DNA of 64,000 nucleotides from Clostridia bacterium. Lineage in GTDB: Bacteria; Bacillota; Clostridia; Christensenellales; CAG-1252. Shown here piece by piece: positions 8,677 through 17,595 of the stretch. The position numbers were made by a program, and so were the translations under genes. The stretch's first letter is position 1. Every line of letters starts with the position of its first letter. The stretch spans positions 62,001 to 126,000 of the forward strand of contig JAFPXC010000013.1 of assembly GCA_017394805.1 (NCBI GenBank), given 5' to 3'. The notes beneath the pieces are model-generated. The model did not search any database. It had not been told where the DNA came from and saw only the letters and a list, made by a program, of their open reading frames with translations.

Positions 8677-10950
8677 ATGGCAGATACGGAACGAGAAAAG
8701 CGGGCGGAAATAGCCCTGAGAATTCGTGAGATGCGATTGATCTTCGGGTACACCGAGGCCGAAATGGCCGAGAAGACCGAAGTCGGTCAAGCGGAATATC
8801 ATCTATATGAGTTGGGGGAACTGGATTTCCCCTTTACCTTTCTCTACAAATGCGCCCATATTTTCGGCATAGGCATTACCGACCTTTTGGAAGGCCGTAG
8901 CGCCACGTTGTCGAGTTATACCGTCACCCACGCGGGCGAAGGACAGGTCACCGCCAAGGAATACGGCATCGACATTCAAAACCTCGCCCCCATGTTGCGC
9001 AACAAGATCGCCGAGCCGTATTGGGTGCGCTACGAATACGTGGCCGAGCAGCAGGACAAGCCCATTCACCTCACCACCCACCAAGGGCAGGAGTTCGACT
9101 ACGTCCTCAAAGGCTGTATGAAGATACAAGTAGGCGACAACGTGGAGTATCTCAAAGAGGGCGACAGCATTTACTACAACAGTTCCACCCCCCACGGCAT
9201 GATCGCGGTGGGCGGCACCGAGTGTTTGTTCTTGGCGGTCGTCTTGCCCGGCGAAGTGTCCACCGAGGCCGAGATACGCGACACGTTTCTCCCCGCGCAG
9301 TCCAAGACCACCCGCAAGTTGGTGGCCTCCGACTTCGTACGGGTGGTCGAAGACGAGCACGGCTACCCCGAGAAGGTGACCTTCTCGGGTGAGGAGCGGT
9401 TCAATTTCGCCTTTGACGTGGTGGACGTCATCGCCCGCCGCACGCCCGACAAGTTGGCGCTTCTGCATATAGCGAAGGACGGCGTCGAGCGCCGCTTCAC
9501 CTTCGAGGATATGCGCGTCGGTTCCAACCGCGTGGCCAACTATCTCAAGTCGGTAGGCGTCAAGAAAGGGGACAAGGTCATGCTCGTCCTCAAACGCCAC
9601 TATCAATTCTGGCTGACCATTTTGGCCCTGCACAAGTTGGGCGCGGTGGCCATTCCCGCCACCAACCAACTGTTGGCGCACGATTTCGAGTATCGCTTCA
9701 ACCGCGCCGAGGTCAGCACCATCGTGTGCACCGCGGACGGCGACGTGGCGCACCAAGTGGAGTTGGTGGAGCCGAGTTGTCCCACGTTGCAAAACAAGAT
9801 TTTGGTGGGCGGCAAGCGCGACGGCTGGCGCGATTTCAACGACGAATATCCCTTGTTCGATTCCAATTTCGCCCGCACCGAGGATTCGGCGTGCGGCTCG
9901 GACGTGATGCTCATGTTTTTCACGTCGGGCACGACGGGCTATCCCAAGATCGCACAGCACACTTTCACCTATCCGTTGGGGCACTACGTCACGGCCAAAT
10001 ATTGGCATGGCGCTCTGGACAACGGCTTGCATTTCACTATCTCGGACACGGGTTGGGGCAAAGCCCTGTGGGGCAAACTGTACGGGCAATGGCTCGCGGA
10101 GGGCGCGGTGTTCGCGTACGACTTCGACCGCTTCGACGCCTCGGTCATACTGCCCATGTTCGCCAAATACCATATCACCAGTTTTTGCGCGCCCCCCACG
10201 ATGCTGCGCATGATGATCAAAGAGGATATCGCCCAATACGACCTGTCTTCCATTTGGCACATGACCACGGCGGGCGAAGCGTTGAATCCCGAGGTCTATC
10301 GTCAATTCCAAAACCTCACGGGGTTGCAGATTCACGAGGGATTCGGGCAGACTGAGACCACCCTCACCATCGCCAACCTCTTGGGCAAGGGGCATAAGAT
10401 AGGCTCGATGGGCAAGCCCACCCCCGCCTACGATATCGTTTTGTTGGACGCGGACGGCGCCGAGATCACCCACAGCGGTGAGATCGGCGAGATCGCCATC
10501 AAGGTGGGCGACAAGCCCCCGTGCGGTCTGTTCGTGGGCTACTATCACGACGAGGAGAAGACCAAAGAGGTCTACCACGACGGCTTTTACCACACGGGCG
10601 ACACGGCTTGGCGCGACGAGGACGGCTACTATTGGTACGTAGGCAGAGTAGACGACGTCATCAAGTCCTCGGGCTATCGCATAGGGCCTTTCGAGATCGA
10701 AAGCGTCATCATGGAGTTGCCCTACGTGTTGGAATGCGGCGTATCCGCCGCGCCCGACGAGGTACGCGGTCAGGTGGTCAAGGCGAGCATCGTCCTCACC
10801 AAAGGCACCGAGCCGACCGAGGAACTCAAAAAAGAAATACAAAACTACGTAAAATCCAAAACCGCACCGTACAAGTATCCGCGTATCGTCGTCTTCCGCG
10901 ACGAATTGCCCAAGACCATCAGCGGCAAAATCCAACGCAACTTGTTATAA
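8677..10950 (+). CDS. XRE-cupin-acyl-CoA ligase fusion protein 1
   Basis: 757 residues in three parts. Residues ~10-73 form an XRE-type helix-turn-helix region. Residues ~135-190 form a cupin barrel (GQEFDYVLKG, then a PHGM strand). From ~240 to the end is an AMP-forming acyl-CoA ligase with the P-loop-like FTSGTTGYPK, GFGQTET, YHTGD, the hinge GRVDDVIKSSGYRIG and the C-terminal catalytic Lys in ISGKIQR (K751). It is expected to activate a carboxylic acid to acyl-AMP and then acyl-CoA; the closest look is the medium-chain/acetyl-CoA synthetase group. The HTH and cupin suggest substrate sensing or DNA binding. The ATG at 8677 has a GGAGG site; an in-frame ATG at 8605 lacks one. First gene of a ten-gene operon. 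Confidence 0.85.
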   Translation: MADTEREKRAEIALRIREMRLIFGYTEAEMAEKTEVGQAEYHLYELGELDFPFTFLYKCAHIFGIGITDLLEGRSATLSSYTVTHAGEGQVTAKEYGIDIQNLAPMLRNKIAEPYWVRYEYVAEQQDKPIHLTTHQGQEFDYVLKGCMKIQVGDNVEYLKEGDSIYYNSSTPHGMIAVGGTECLFLAVVLPGEVSTEAEIRDTFLPAQSKTTRKLVASDFVRVVEDEHGYPEKVTFSGEERFNFAFDVVDVIARRTPDKLALLHIAKDGVERRFTFEDMRVGSNRVANYLKSVGVKKGDKVMLVLKRHYQFWLTILALHKLGAVAIPATNQLLAHDFEYRFNRAEVSTIVCTADGDVAHQVELVEPSCPTLQNKILVGGKRDGWRDFNDEYPLFDSNFARTEDSACGSDVMLMFFTSGTTGYPKIAQHTFTYPLGHYVTAKYWHGALDNGLHFTISDTGWGKALWGKLYGQWLAEGAVFAYDFDRFDASVILPMFAKYHITSFCAPPTMLRMMIKEDIAQYDLSSIWHMTTAGEALNPEVYRQFQNLTGLQIHEGFGQTETTLTIANLLGKGHKIGSMGKPTPAYDIVLLDADGAEITHSGEIGEIAIKVGDKPPCGLFVGYYHDEEKTKEVYHDGFYHTGDTAWRDEDGYYWYVGRVDDVIKSSGYRIGPFEIESVIMELPYVLECGVSAAPDEVRGQVVKASIVLTKGTEPTEELKKEIQNYVKSKTAPYKYPRIVVFRDELPKTISGKIQRNLL

Positions 10951-10959
10951 GGAGACATC

Positions 10960-13239
10960 GTGATCAATCTGGACGAGAAAATCAAGCAAATAGCCGGGCG
11001 TATCAAAGACCTACGCGAAGTCGAGGGACTGACCGTAGAGTATATGGCGCAGAAGACGGGCACCACCGTAGACGAGTACAAGGCGTGCGAAGGGGGGTTG
11101 AGCGACCTCAACTTCACCTTTATCTATCGTTGCGCCCTCGCCTTTGGCGTCAACGCCACCGATATCATCGAGGGCTACAGCCCCCAACTGCAATCGTACA
11201 CCGTCACCCGCAAGGGCTCGGGGCAGGTCATCGCCAACGCGCACGGCATGACCTACTACAATATGGCCTACGCCTTCCAAAACCGCATCGCCGAGCCGCT
11301 CTACGTGCGTAGTGCGTACGACGAGGCGGCGCAGGATAAGCCCATCGAACTCACCTCGCACGCGGGGCAGGAGTGCGATATCGTGGTGGAAGGCTACCTC
11401 AAAGTGCAGGTAGGCAAGCACCAGGAGATATTGGGCGCAGGCGACAGCATCTACTACAACAGCGCCACCCCGCACGGCATGATCGCCGTGGGCGGCAAAG
11501 ACTGCGTGTTCTACGCCATCGTCCTCAATCCCACGGGCGAGCCCATTCCCGAGTTGACGCCCGTAGCCGCCATCGCGGACGGCACGGCGCCCACCAAGGA
11601 CGACAAGCCGCGTATCTACCAAAAGTTTATCGACGTAGAAGAGGACGAGAACGGCACGCCCACCAAGATTACGTTCAAAAACACCGACGAATTCAACTTC
11701 GCCTACGATTTGGTGGACGCTTTGGCCGAGCGTGAGCCCGACAAGACGGCCATGATGTACGTCTCCCGCGATCACGAGGAGACGCGCTTCACTTTCCGCG
11801 ATATGAAACGCAATTCGGCCCGTTGCGCCAACTATTTCAAGGCGTTGGGCATCAAGAAGGGCGACCGCGTGATGCTCGTGCTCAAGCGGCACTACCAATT
11901 CTGGTTCGCCATGCTGGGGCTCAACAAGTTGGGCGCCATCGCCATTCCCGCCACCTGCCAACTGCAATCGCACGATTTCGAGTACCGCTTTCAAGCGGCG
12001 GGCGTGTCGGCCATCATCTGCACGGCGGACGGGGACACGGCGCACCAAGCGGACTTGGCGGCGGCCACCTGTCCCGAACTCAAGCACAAGTTGATCGTCA
12101 ACGGCAAGCGCGAGGGCTGGCGCAGTTTCGACGAGGAATTCAATATGTACAGCACCCACTTCGACCGCACGCCCGACAGTCCCAAGGGCGACGATTTGAT
12201 GCTGATGTACTTCACGTCGGGCACTTCGGGCTATCCCAAGATCGCCGCGCACAACCACAAGTACCCCTTGGGGCATTTCCACACCGCCAAGTATTGGCAC
12301 AACGTGGATCCCGACGGCTTGCACCTCACCATTTCGGACACGGGTTGGGCCAAGGCCATGTGGGGCAAGTTGTACGGACAATGGCTCGCGGAGGCCGCGA
12401 CCTTCGTGTACGACTTCGACCGTTTCAACGCGGCGGATATATTACCCATGTTCGCCCAATACCATATCACCACCTTCTGCGCGCCCCCCACGATGCTGCG
12501 CATGATGATCAAAGAGGACATCGGCAAGTACGATTTCTCCTCGGTGCGCCATATGTCCACGGCGGGCGAGGCGCTGAATCCCGAGGTCTATCGTCAATTC
12601 GAACGCCTGACGGGCTTGCAGATCCACGAGGGATTCGGCCAGTCCGAGGGCACGATGATGATAGGCAATATGGTGGGCGCACCCCACAAGATAGGGTCTA
12701 TGGGTAAGCCCGCGCCCATCTATGACGTGCACCTTTTGGACGGCGACGGCAAGGACGTGGCCGACGGCGAAGTGGGCGAGATATGCGTAGACCTGCGCAA
12801 CGGTTCACCCTGCGGCTTGGCCGTGTGCTACTATCGCGATCCCGAGAATACGGCCGAGGCTTGGCGCGGTGGCTTCTATCACACGGGCGATCTGGCCTGG
12901 CGCGACGAGGACGGCTTCTATTGGTACGTGGGCAGAGCGGACGACGTTATCAAGTCTTCGGGCTACCGCATCGGGCCTTTCGAGATCGAGAGCATCATCA
13001 TGGAACTTCCGTACGTGTTGGAGTGCGGCGTGTCGGCCGTGCCCGACGAAGTCAGAGGGCAGGTGGTCAAGGCGAGCATCGTGCTCACCAAGGGCACCGA
13101 AGGCACCGAGGAACTCAAAAAGGAGATACAGCAGTACGTCAAGACGCATACCGCGCCCTACAAGTATCCCCGCGTCGTGGTCTTCCGCGACGAGTTGCCC
13201 AAAACGACGAGCGGCAAGATCATTCGCCACAAACTATGA
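10960..13239 (+). CDS. XRE-cupin-acyl-CoA ligase fusion protein 2
   Basis: A 759-residue paralogue of the gene just upstream with the same order: HTH (~10-70), cupin (~135-190, GQECDIVVEG and PHGM) and AMP-forming ligase with FTSGTSGYPK, GFGQSEG, YHTGD, the GRADDVIKSSGYRIG hinge and catalytic K753 in TSGKIIR. Long stretches, especially the last ~100 residues, are nearly identical to copy 1, so this is a tandem duplication. The GQTET to GQSEG change at the acyl-binding motif hints at a different acid. Start is GTG; its AAGGAG ribosome site overlaps the previous stop codon, indicating translational coupling. Confidence 0.85.
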   Translation: MINLDEKIKQIAGRIKDLREVEGLTVEYMAQKTGTTVDEYKACEGGLSDLNFTFIYRCALAFGVNATDIIEGYSPQLQSYTVTRKGSGQVIANAHGMTYYNMAYAFQNRIAEPLYVRSAYDEAAQDKPIELTSHAGQECDIVVEGYLKVQVGKHQEILGAGDSIYYNSATPHGMIAVGGKDCVFYAIVLNPTGEPIPELTPVAAIADGTAPTKDDKPRIYQKFIDVEEDENGTPTKITFKNTDEFNFAYDLVDALAEREPDKTAMMYVSRDHEETRFTFRDMKRNSARCANYFKALGIKKGDRVMLVLKRHYQFWFAMLGLNKLGAIAIPATCQLQSHDFEYRFQAAGVSAIICTADGDTAHQADLAAATCPELKHKLIVNGKREGWRSFDEEFNMYSTHFDRTPDSPKGDDLMLMYFTSGTSGYPKIAAHNHKYPLGHFHTAKYWHNVDPDGLHLTISDTGWAKAMWGKLYGQWLAEAATFVYDFDRFNAADILPMFAQYHITTFCAPPTMLRMMIKEDIGKYDFSSVRHMSTAGEALNPEVYRQFERLTGLQIHEGFGQSEGTMMIGNMVGAPHKIGSMGKPAPIYDVHLLDGDGKDVADGEVGEICVDLRNGSPCGLAVCYYRDPENTAEAWRGGFYHTGDLAWRDEDGFYWYVGRADDVIKSSGYRIGPFEIESIIMELPYVLECGVSAVPDEVRGQVVKASIVLTKGTEGTEELKKEIQQYVKTHTAPYKYPRVVVFRDELPKTTSGKIIRHKL

Positions 13240-13895
13240 TCGAGCGCAGAGTCACCCTGTTTTGCGGCCACTACGGCAGCGGCAAAACGAATATCGCCCT
13301 CAATTGGGCGTACCGATTGCGCGAGAAGCATGCTCGGGTGGCCGTAGCCGACCTCGACATCGTCAATCCCTACTTCCGCGCGTTGGACAGCAAGGCCGAC
13401 CTTGCCGAGCGGGATATACGCCTCATCTGTTCGCCCTACGCGGGCGGCAACCTCGACATTCCCGCCTTGCCGCAGGATATGTACGCCATCACGGATGACC
13501 GAGGCTTGGTGTCCGTGCTGGATATAGGCGGCGACGACCGCGGCGCGTTGGTGTTGGGGCGTTTGGCCCCCGCGCTTCTTGCCGAAAACGACTACGAAAT
13601 GTGGTTGGTCGTCAACAGGTACCGCCCCCTCACGCGCACCGTCGAGGACTGTCTTACGGTCAAAGCCGAGATAGAGTTGGCGGGCGGCATGCCCTTTACG
13701 GGCGTGGTCAACAACAGCAATTTGGGGCGCGAAACCACCGCGGAAGACGTGCTGGCGAGTATGCCCTACGCGCGGGCGGTGGCTGAGGCGGCGGGGTTGC
13801 CCCTCGTCATGACCTCGGTGCGTGCCGACCTCGCCCACGGGCTCACGGACAAAATAGAGAATATTTTTGCCTTGTCTTTGCAAAAGACGTATTGA
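13236..13895 (+). CDS. P-loop ATPase of unknown role in the VOR operon
   Basis: 219 residues. Walker A is CGHYGSGKTN at residues ~10-19, and a Walker B-like strand VLDIGGDD lies near 90. The fold resembles MinD/CooC-type SIMIBI ATPases, but the deviant KGGxGK form of Walker A is absent. The start overlaps the previous stop as ATGA, so it is tightly coupled to the ligase genes and precedes the ferredoxin subunit. Given its place, it may help cofactor insertion or oligomer assembly of the oxidoreductase, but nothing in the sequence proves it. Confidence 0.7.
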   Translation: MIERRVTLFCGHYGSGKTNIALNWAYRLREKHARVAVADLDIVNPYFRALDSKADLAERDIRLICSPYAGGNLDIPALPQDMYAITDDRGLVSVLDIGGDDRGALVLGRLAPALLAENDYEMWLVVNRYRPLTRTVEDCLTVKAEIELAGGMPFTGVVNNSNLGRETTAEDVLASMPYARAVAEAAGLPLVMTSVRADLAHGLTDKIENIFALSLQKTY

Positions 13896-13923
13896 CGGGG
13901 CAAGGGATATAAGGAGAGTAATT

Positions 13924-14130
13924 ATGGCAAAATTGACCTTCAAAAGCGACAACTGCAAAGGGTGCGGTCTTTGCGTGGACGTATGCCCCAAGCAGGTGTT
14001 GCGCTTGGCAACCGACAAAATCAACAAGCGCGGTCATCACCCCGTGGAAGCCGCCAACCCCGACGCGTGCGTGGGTTGTGCGTCTTGCGCGCTGATGTGC
14101 CCCGATTGCATCATCAAAGTGGAGAGGTAG
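13924..14130 (+). CDS. 2-oxoacid:ferredoxin oxidoreductase delta subunit (2x[4Fe-4S] ferredoxin)
   Basis: A 68-residue ferredoxin-like protein with two CxxCxxCxxxCP motifs (CKGCGLCVDVCP and CVGCASCALMCP) that bind two [4Fe-4S] clusters. In four-subunit oxidoreductases of this type the delta subunit passes electrons between the TPP site and external ferredoxin. AAGGAG stands 8 nt before the ATG. The alpha subunit gene follows after 3 nt. Confidence 0.92.
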   Translation: MAKLTFKSDNCKGCGLCVDVCPKQVLRLATDKINKRGHHPVEAANPDACVGCASCALMCPDCIIKVER

Positions 14131-14133
14131 CGT

Positions 14134-15195
14134 ATGGATAAAGTATTGATGAAAGGAAACGAAGCCATCGCCGAGGCGGCCATCATCGCGGGTTGCCGCC
14201 ACTATTTCGGCTATCCCATCACGCCGCAAACCGAGATCGCGGCCTATATGGCCAAGCGTATGCCCAAGATAGGCGGCGTATTTTTGCAGGCCGAGAGCGA
14301 AGTCGCGGCCATCAATATGGTCTACGGCGTCGCGAGCGCGGGCAAGCGGGTTATGACGTCTTCGTCGAGCCCCGGCGTGTCCCTCAAGGGCGAGGGCTTG
14401 TCCTACCTTGCGGGCGCGGATCTGCCCGCATTCGTGGTCAACGTGCAACGCGGCGGCCCCGGTTTGGGCGGCATTCAGCCCAGCCAAAGCGACTACTTCC
14501 AGTCTACGAGAGGCGGCGGCCACGGCGACTATCACATGATCGTGTTGGCCCCCTATTCGGTGCAGGAAATGGCCGAACTCACCGTCAAAGGCTTTGAGTT
14601 GGCGGACAAGTATCGCATGACCGCCATGGTGTTGGCCGACGGCACGATGGGGCAGATGATGGAGCCCGTGAGCCTCGACCTCGAAGTGGCGCCTCAGCCC
14701 GCCAAGCCTTGGGCGACCACGGGTACCAACCTCGCGCGCAAGCACAATATCATCAACAGTCTGTCCCTCGTTCCCGAGGAGTTGGAGCAGCTCAATATCG
14801 CCCGCTACGAACGGTACAAGGTGGTGGAGGAGAACGAAACGCGCTACGAGGAGTACCGCATGGAGGACGCCGACGTCGCCGTGACGGCCTTCGGCATCGC
14901 CGCGAGAGTCAGCAAAAACGCGGTGGACGAGGCGCGCAAGATGGGCGTCAAGGCGGGACTTATCCGTCCCATCACCTTGTGGCCCTTCCCCAAGGCGCCC
15001 TATCTGGCGGCGGCAAAGAAAGTCAAGCAATTCATTTCCGTGGAACTTTCCATGGGGCAAATGATAGAGGACGTGCGCTTGGCCAGCGAGTGCAAAGTGC
15101 CCGTCACGCTGTGCAATCGCGTGGGCGGTATGATCCCCACGCCCAAGCAGGTGTTGGAGGCCATTTTGGCCGCCGACAAAGGAGGTAGACTATGA
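14134..15195 (+). CDS. vorB: 2-oxoacid:ferredoxin oxidoreductase alpha subunit, VorB type
   Basis: 353 residues. The N-terminal VLMKGNEAIAEAAI and FGYPITPQTE segments, the LQAESEVAAINMVYG strand and RGGPGLGGIQPSQ are typical of the subunit annotated VorB in 3-methyl-2-oxobutanoate (branched-chain 2-oxoacid) ferredoxin oxidoreductases. It contributes the pyrimidine-binding half of the TPP site. The complex interconverts a 2-oxoacid plus CoA and an acyl-CoA plus CO2 with ferredoxin. Substrate choice from sequence is not certain: 2-oxoglutarate or aryl pyruvates remain possible, but the aminotransferase next door favours branched-chain acids. Overlaps the next gene as ATGA. Confidence 0.88.
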   Translation: MDKVLMKGNEAIAEAAIIAGCRHYFGYPITPQTEIAAYMAKRMPKIGGVFLQAESEVAAINMVYGVASAGKRVMTSSSSPGVSLKGEGLSYLAGADLPAFVVNVQRGGPGLGGIQPSQSDYFQSTRGGGHGDYHMIVLAPYSVQEMAELTVKGFELADKYRMTAMVLADGTMGQMMEPVSLDLEVAPQPAKPWATTGTNLARKHNIINSLSLVPEELEQLNIARYERYKVVEENETRYEEYRMEDADVAVTAFGIAARVSKNAVDEARKMGVKAGLIRPITLWPFPKAPYLAAAKKVKQFISVELSMGQMIEDVRLASECKVPVTLCNRVGGMIPTPKQVLEAILAADKGGRL

Positions 15196-15944
15196 TCGTT
15201 TTCGACAAACCCCACGCACTCATCGACGTACCCCTTCACTATTGTCCGGGCTGTACGCACGGCATCGTGCACCGTTTGGTGGCCGAGGTGATGGACGAGT
15301 TGGGCATCGAGGGCAAGACCATCGGTATCGCGCCCGTCGGTTGCTCCGTCATGGCGTATGACTATTTTAATTGCGATATGATCGAGGCCGCGCACGGCAG
15401 AGCGCCCGCCGTGGCTACGGGCGTCAAACGCGCCGACCCCAGCAAAGTGGTGTTCACCTATCAGGGCGACGGCGACCTTGCCTCTATCGGTATGGCCGAG
15501 ACCGTGCACGCCGCGGCGCGCAACGAGAATATCACGGTCATCTTCATCAACAACGCCATCTACGGTATGACGGGCGGTCAAATGGCGCCCACTTCGCTCG
15601 CGGGACAGGTCACGCAGACCTCTCCCTACGGCCGCGATCCCAAGTTGTGCGGCTATCCCATCAAGGTGTGCGAGATGCTCAGGGAATTGGACGGCGCCGA
15701 GTATTTGGAGCGCGTGACCGTCAATTCCGTGCCCCACATTCGGGCCGCCAAAAAGGCCATCAAAAAGGCGTTTCAAAATCAGTTGGACGGCAAGGGCTTC
15801 TCGTTGGTCGAGGTGCTGTCTTCCTGCCCGACCAACTGGGGCATGACGCCCCAAAACGCGCTCAAATGGATCGAGGAGAAGATGATTCCCGTCTATCCCT
15901 TGGGCGTCTACAAGGACAGAAGTGCCGAAGGAGGTAACAAATAA
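15192..15944 (+). CDS. 2-oxoacid:ferredoxin oxidoreductase beta subunit (TPP-binding)
   Basis: 250 residues. The N-terminal HYCPGCTHG motif and the TPP/Mg2+ signature GDGDLAS followed ~30 residues later by INNAIYGMTGGQ identify the thiamine diphosphate-binding subunit of a ferredoxin-dependent 2-oxoacid oxidoreductase. It pairs with the VorB-type alpha subunit, with which it overlaps by 4 nt; its own stop overlaps the next start by one base (TAATG), implying fixed stoichiometry. Confidence 0.9.
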   Translation: MIVFDKPHALIDVPLHYCPGCTHGIVHRLVAEVMDELGIEGKTIGIAPVGCSVMAYDYFNCDMIEAAHGRAPAVATGVKRADPSKVVFTYQGDGDLASIGMAETVHAAARNENITVIFINNAIYGMTGGQMAPTSLAGQVTQTSPYGRDPKLCGYPIKVCEMLRELDGAEYLERVTVNSVPHIRAAKKAIKKAFQNQLDGKGFSLVEVLSSCPTNWGMTPQNALKWIEEKMIPVYPLGVYKDRSAEGGNK

Positions 15945-16483
15945 TGAGTACCGTAGAGTTTTTGTTTTCGGGCTTCGGCGGGCAGGGCATCCTGTTCGCA
16001 GGCAAATTCGTGGCGTACAAAGGCATGGTGGACAACAAGCAAGTCAGTTGGTTGCCCTCCTACGGCCCCGAGATGCGCGGCGGCACGGCCAGCTGTTCGG
16101 TCATCGTGTCGGACACCCCCGTGGGTTCTCCCATCGTCAGCGAGCCCGACGTGCTGGTGGCGATGAACCTGCCCTCGTTGGATAGGTTCGAGAAGGCGGT
16201 CAAGTCGGGCGGTATCATTTTTATGGACAGTTCCCTTATCGAGCGCAAAGTGACAAGGACGGACGTCACGGTGTACGCCGTACCCGCCACCCGCTTGGCC
16301 TCGGACAACGGCTTCCCCACCTTGGCCAACATGGTGCTGATCGGCAAGATTCTCAAAGTGTTGGAGGACTTCGATGAAGCGTCCGTCGCGGCGGCGCTCA
16401 ACAAGGTCATATCGGCCAAGCACGCGGATATGCTCGAAGTCAACCGAAAGGCTATGCAATTAGGCGCGGATTACCGAGAGTAA
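15944..16483 (+). CDS. 2-oxoacid:ferredoxin oxidoreductase gamma subunit
   Basis: 179 residues with the N-terminal FSGFGGQGILFAGK and the SYGPEMRGGTASC segment of the gamma family (POR/VOR/KOR catalytic gamma). It completes the delta-alpha-beta-gamma set coded in that order from 13924. In the enzyme it takes part in CoA binding and subunit contacts. Confidence 0.9.
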   Translation: MSTVEFLFSGFGGQGILFAGKFVAYKGMVDNKQVSWLPSYGPEMRGGTASCSVIVSDTPVGSPIVSEPDVLVAMNLPSLDRFEKAVKSGGIIFMDSSLIERKVTRTDVTVYAVPATRLASDNGFPTLANMVLIGKILKVLEDFDEASVAAALNKVISAKHADMLEVNRKAMQLGADYRE

Positions 16484-16513
16484 CCCGCACGCAACGATAA
16501 AAGAGGTAGTATT

Positions 16514-17575
16514 ATGGATATCCAATTCGTCAAAACCACTTGTCCCAAAGCCAAACCCGATCCCGATACCTTGGGCTTCGGCCAAATCTTTTCCGACCAT
16601 ATGTTCCGCATGGAGTACAATCCCCAAGAGGGTTGGCACAACGCTCGCATCGTACCCTTCGAGAACATCAGCCTGCATCCCGCCTCCACCGTATTGCACT
16701 ACGGTGCGGAGATATTCGAGGGACTCAAAGCCTACCGTCGCGCGGACGGCAAGGTGCAATTGTTCCGTCCCATCGAGAATATTCGCCGTCTCAACAATTC
16801 GGCCGAGCGTTTGTGCTTGCCGCAGATCCCCGAGGACGTGGCGCTCGAAATTCTCACCGAGTTCGTCCGCGTAGAGCAGGATTGGACGCCTTACAAGAAG
16901 GGCACGTCCCTCTATCTGCGCCCCTTCCTCTTCGGCGACGACAAGACCTTGGGCGTACACACCATCAAAGAGGCGCAGTTCATCATCATCGCTTCGCCCG
17001 TGGGCAGTTACTACAAAGAGGGCATCAACCCCGTGCGCATCATGATCGAGTCCGAGGACGTTCGCGCGGTACGCGGCGGCACGGGCTATGCCAAATGCGG
17101 CGGCAACTACGCGGCTTCTACCCGCGCGGGTAAGAAGGCCGAGGCCGAGGGCTATTCCCAAGTGCTGTGGCTGGACGGCGTGGAGCGCAAGTATATCGAA
17201 GAGGTGGGCGCTATGAACGTCATGTTCAAGATCGGCGGCAAGGTGGTCACGCCCAAATTGACGGGTTCCATTTTGCCGGGCATCACCCGCAAGAGTTGCA
17301 TCGAAGTGCTCAAGAAAGAGGGCTATACCGTAGAGGAGCGCCTGTTGTCCGTGGACGAGTTGGGCGCGGCTTTGGCGGACGGCACCTTGGAAGAAGCCTG
17401 GGGTTGCGGTACGGCGGCCGTCGTGTCGCCCATCGGCGAACTCAACTATTTGGGCAAGAAATATATCATCAACGACAACCGTATCGGCGCGGTGACGCAA
17501 CACCTCTACGACACCCTCACGGGCATTCAATGGGGCGAGATCGAGGACGAATTCGGTTGGACGTATCAAATCTGA
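16514..17575 (+). CDS. ilvE: Branched-chain amino acid aminotransferase
   Basis: 353 residues of the class IV (type II BCAT) family. The PLP-binding lysine is K194 in GTGYAKCGGNYAAS; further landmarks are the LHYGAEIFEGLKAYR segment near residue 60, YLRPFLFG, and EEVGAMN. It moves the amino group between Leu/Ile/Val and 2-oxoglutarate. Placed straight after the oxidoreductase, it links the branched-chain 2-oxoacids made or used by that enzyme to the amino acids. Ribosome site AGAGGTAG before the ATG. Confidence 0.93.
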   Translation: MDIQFVKTTCPKAKPDPDTLGFGQIFSDHMFRMEYNPQEGWHNARIVPFENISLHPASTVLHYGAEIFEGLKAYRRADGKVQLFRPIENIRRLNNSAERLCLPQIPEDVALEILTEFVRVEQDWTPYKKGTSLYLRPFLFGDDKTLGVHTIKEAQFIIIASPVGSYYKEGINPVRIMIESEDVRAVRGGTGYAKCGGNYAASTRAGKKAEAEGYSQVLWLDGVERKYIEEVGAMNVMFKIGGKVVTPKLTGSILPGITRKSCIEVLKKEGYTVEERLLSVDELGAALADGTLEEAWGCGTAAVVSPIGELNYLGKKYIINDNRIGAVTQHLYDTLTGIQWGEIEDEFGWTYQI

Positions 17576-17595
17576 AACAATAAGGCGGTAGACGT

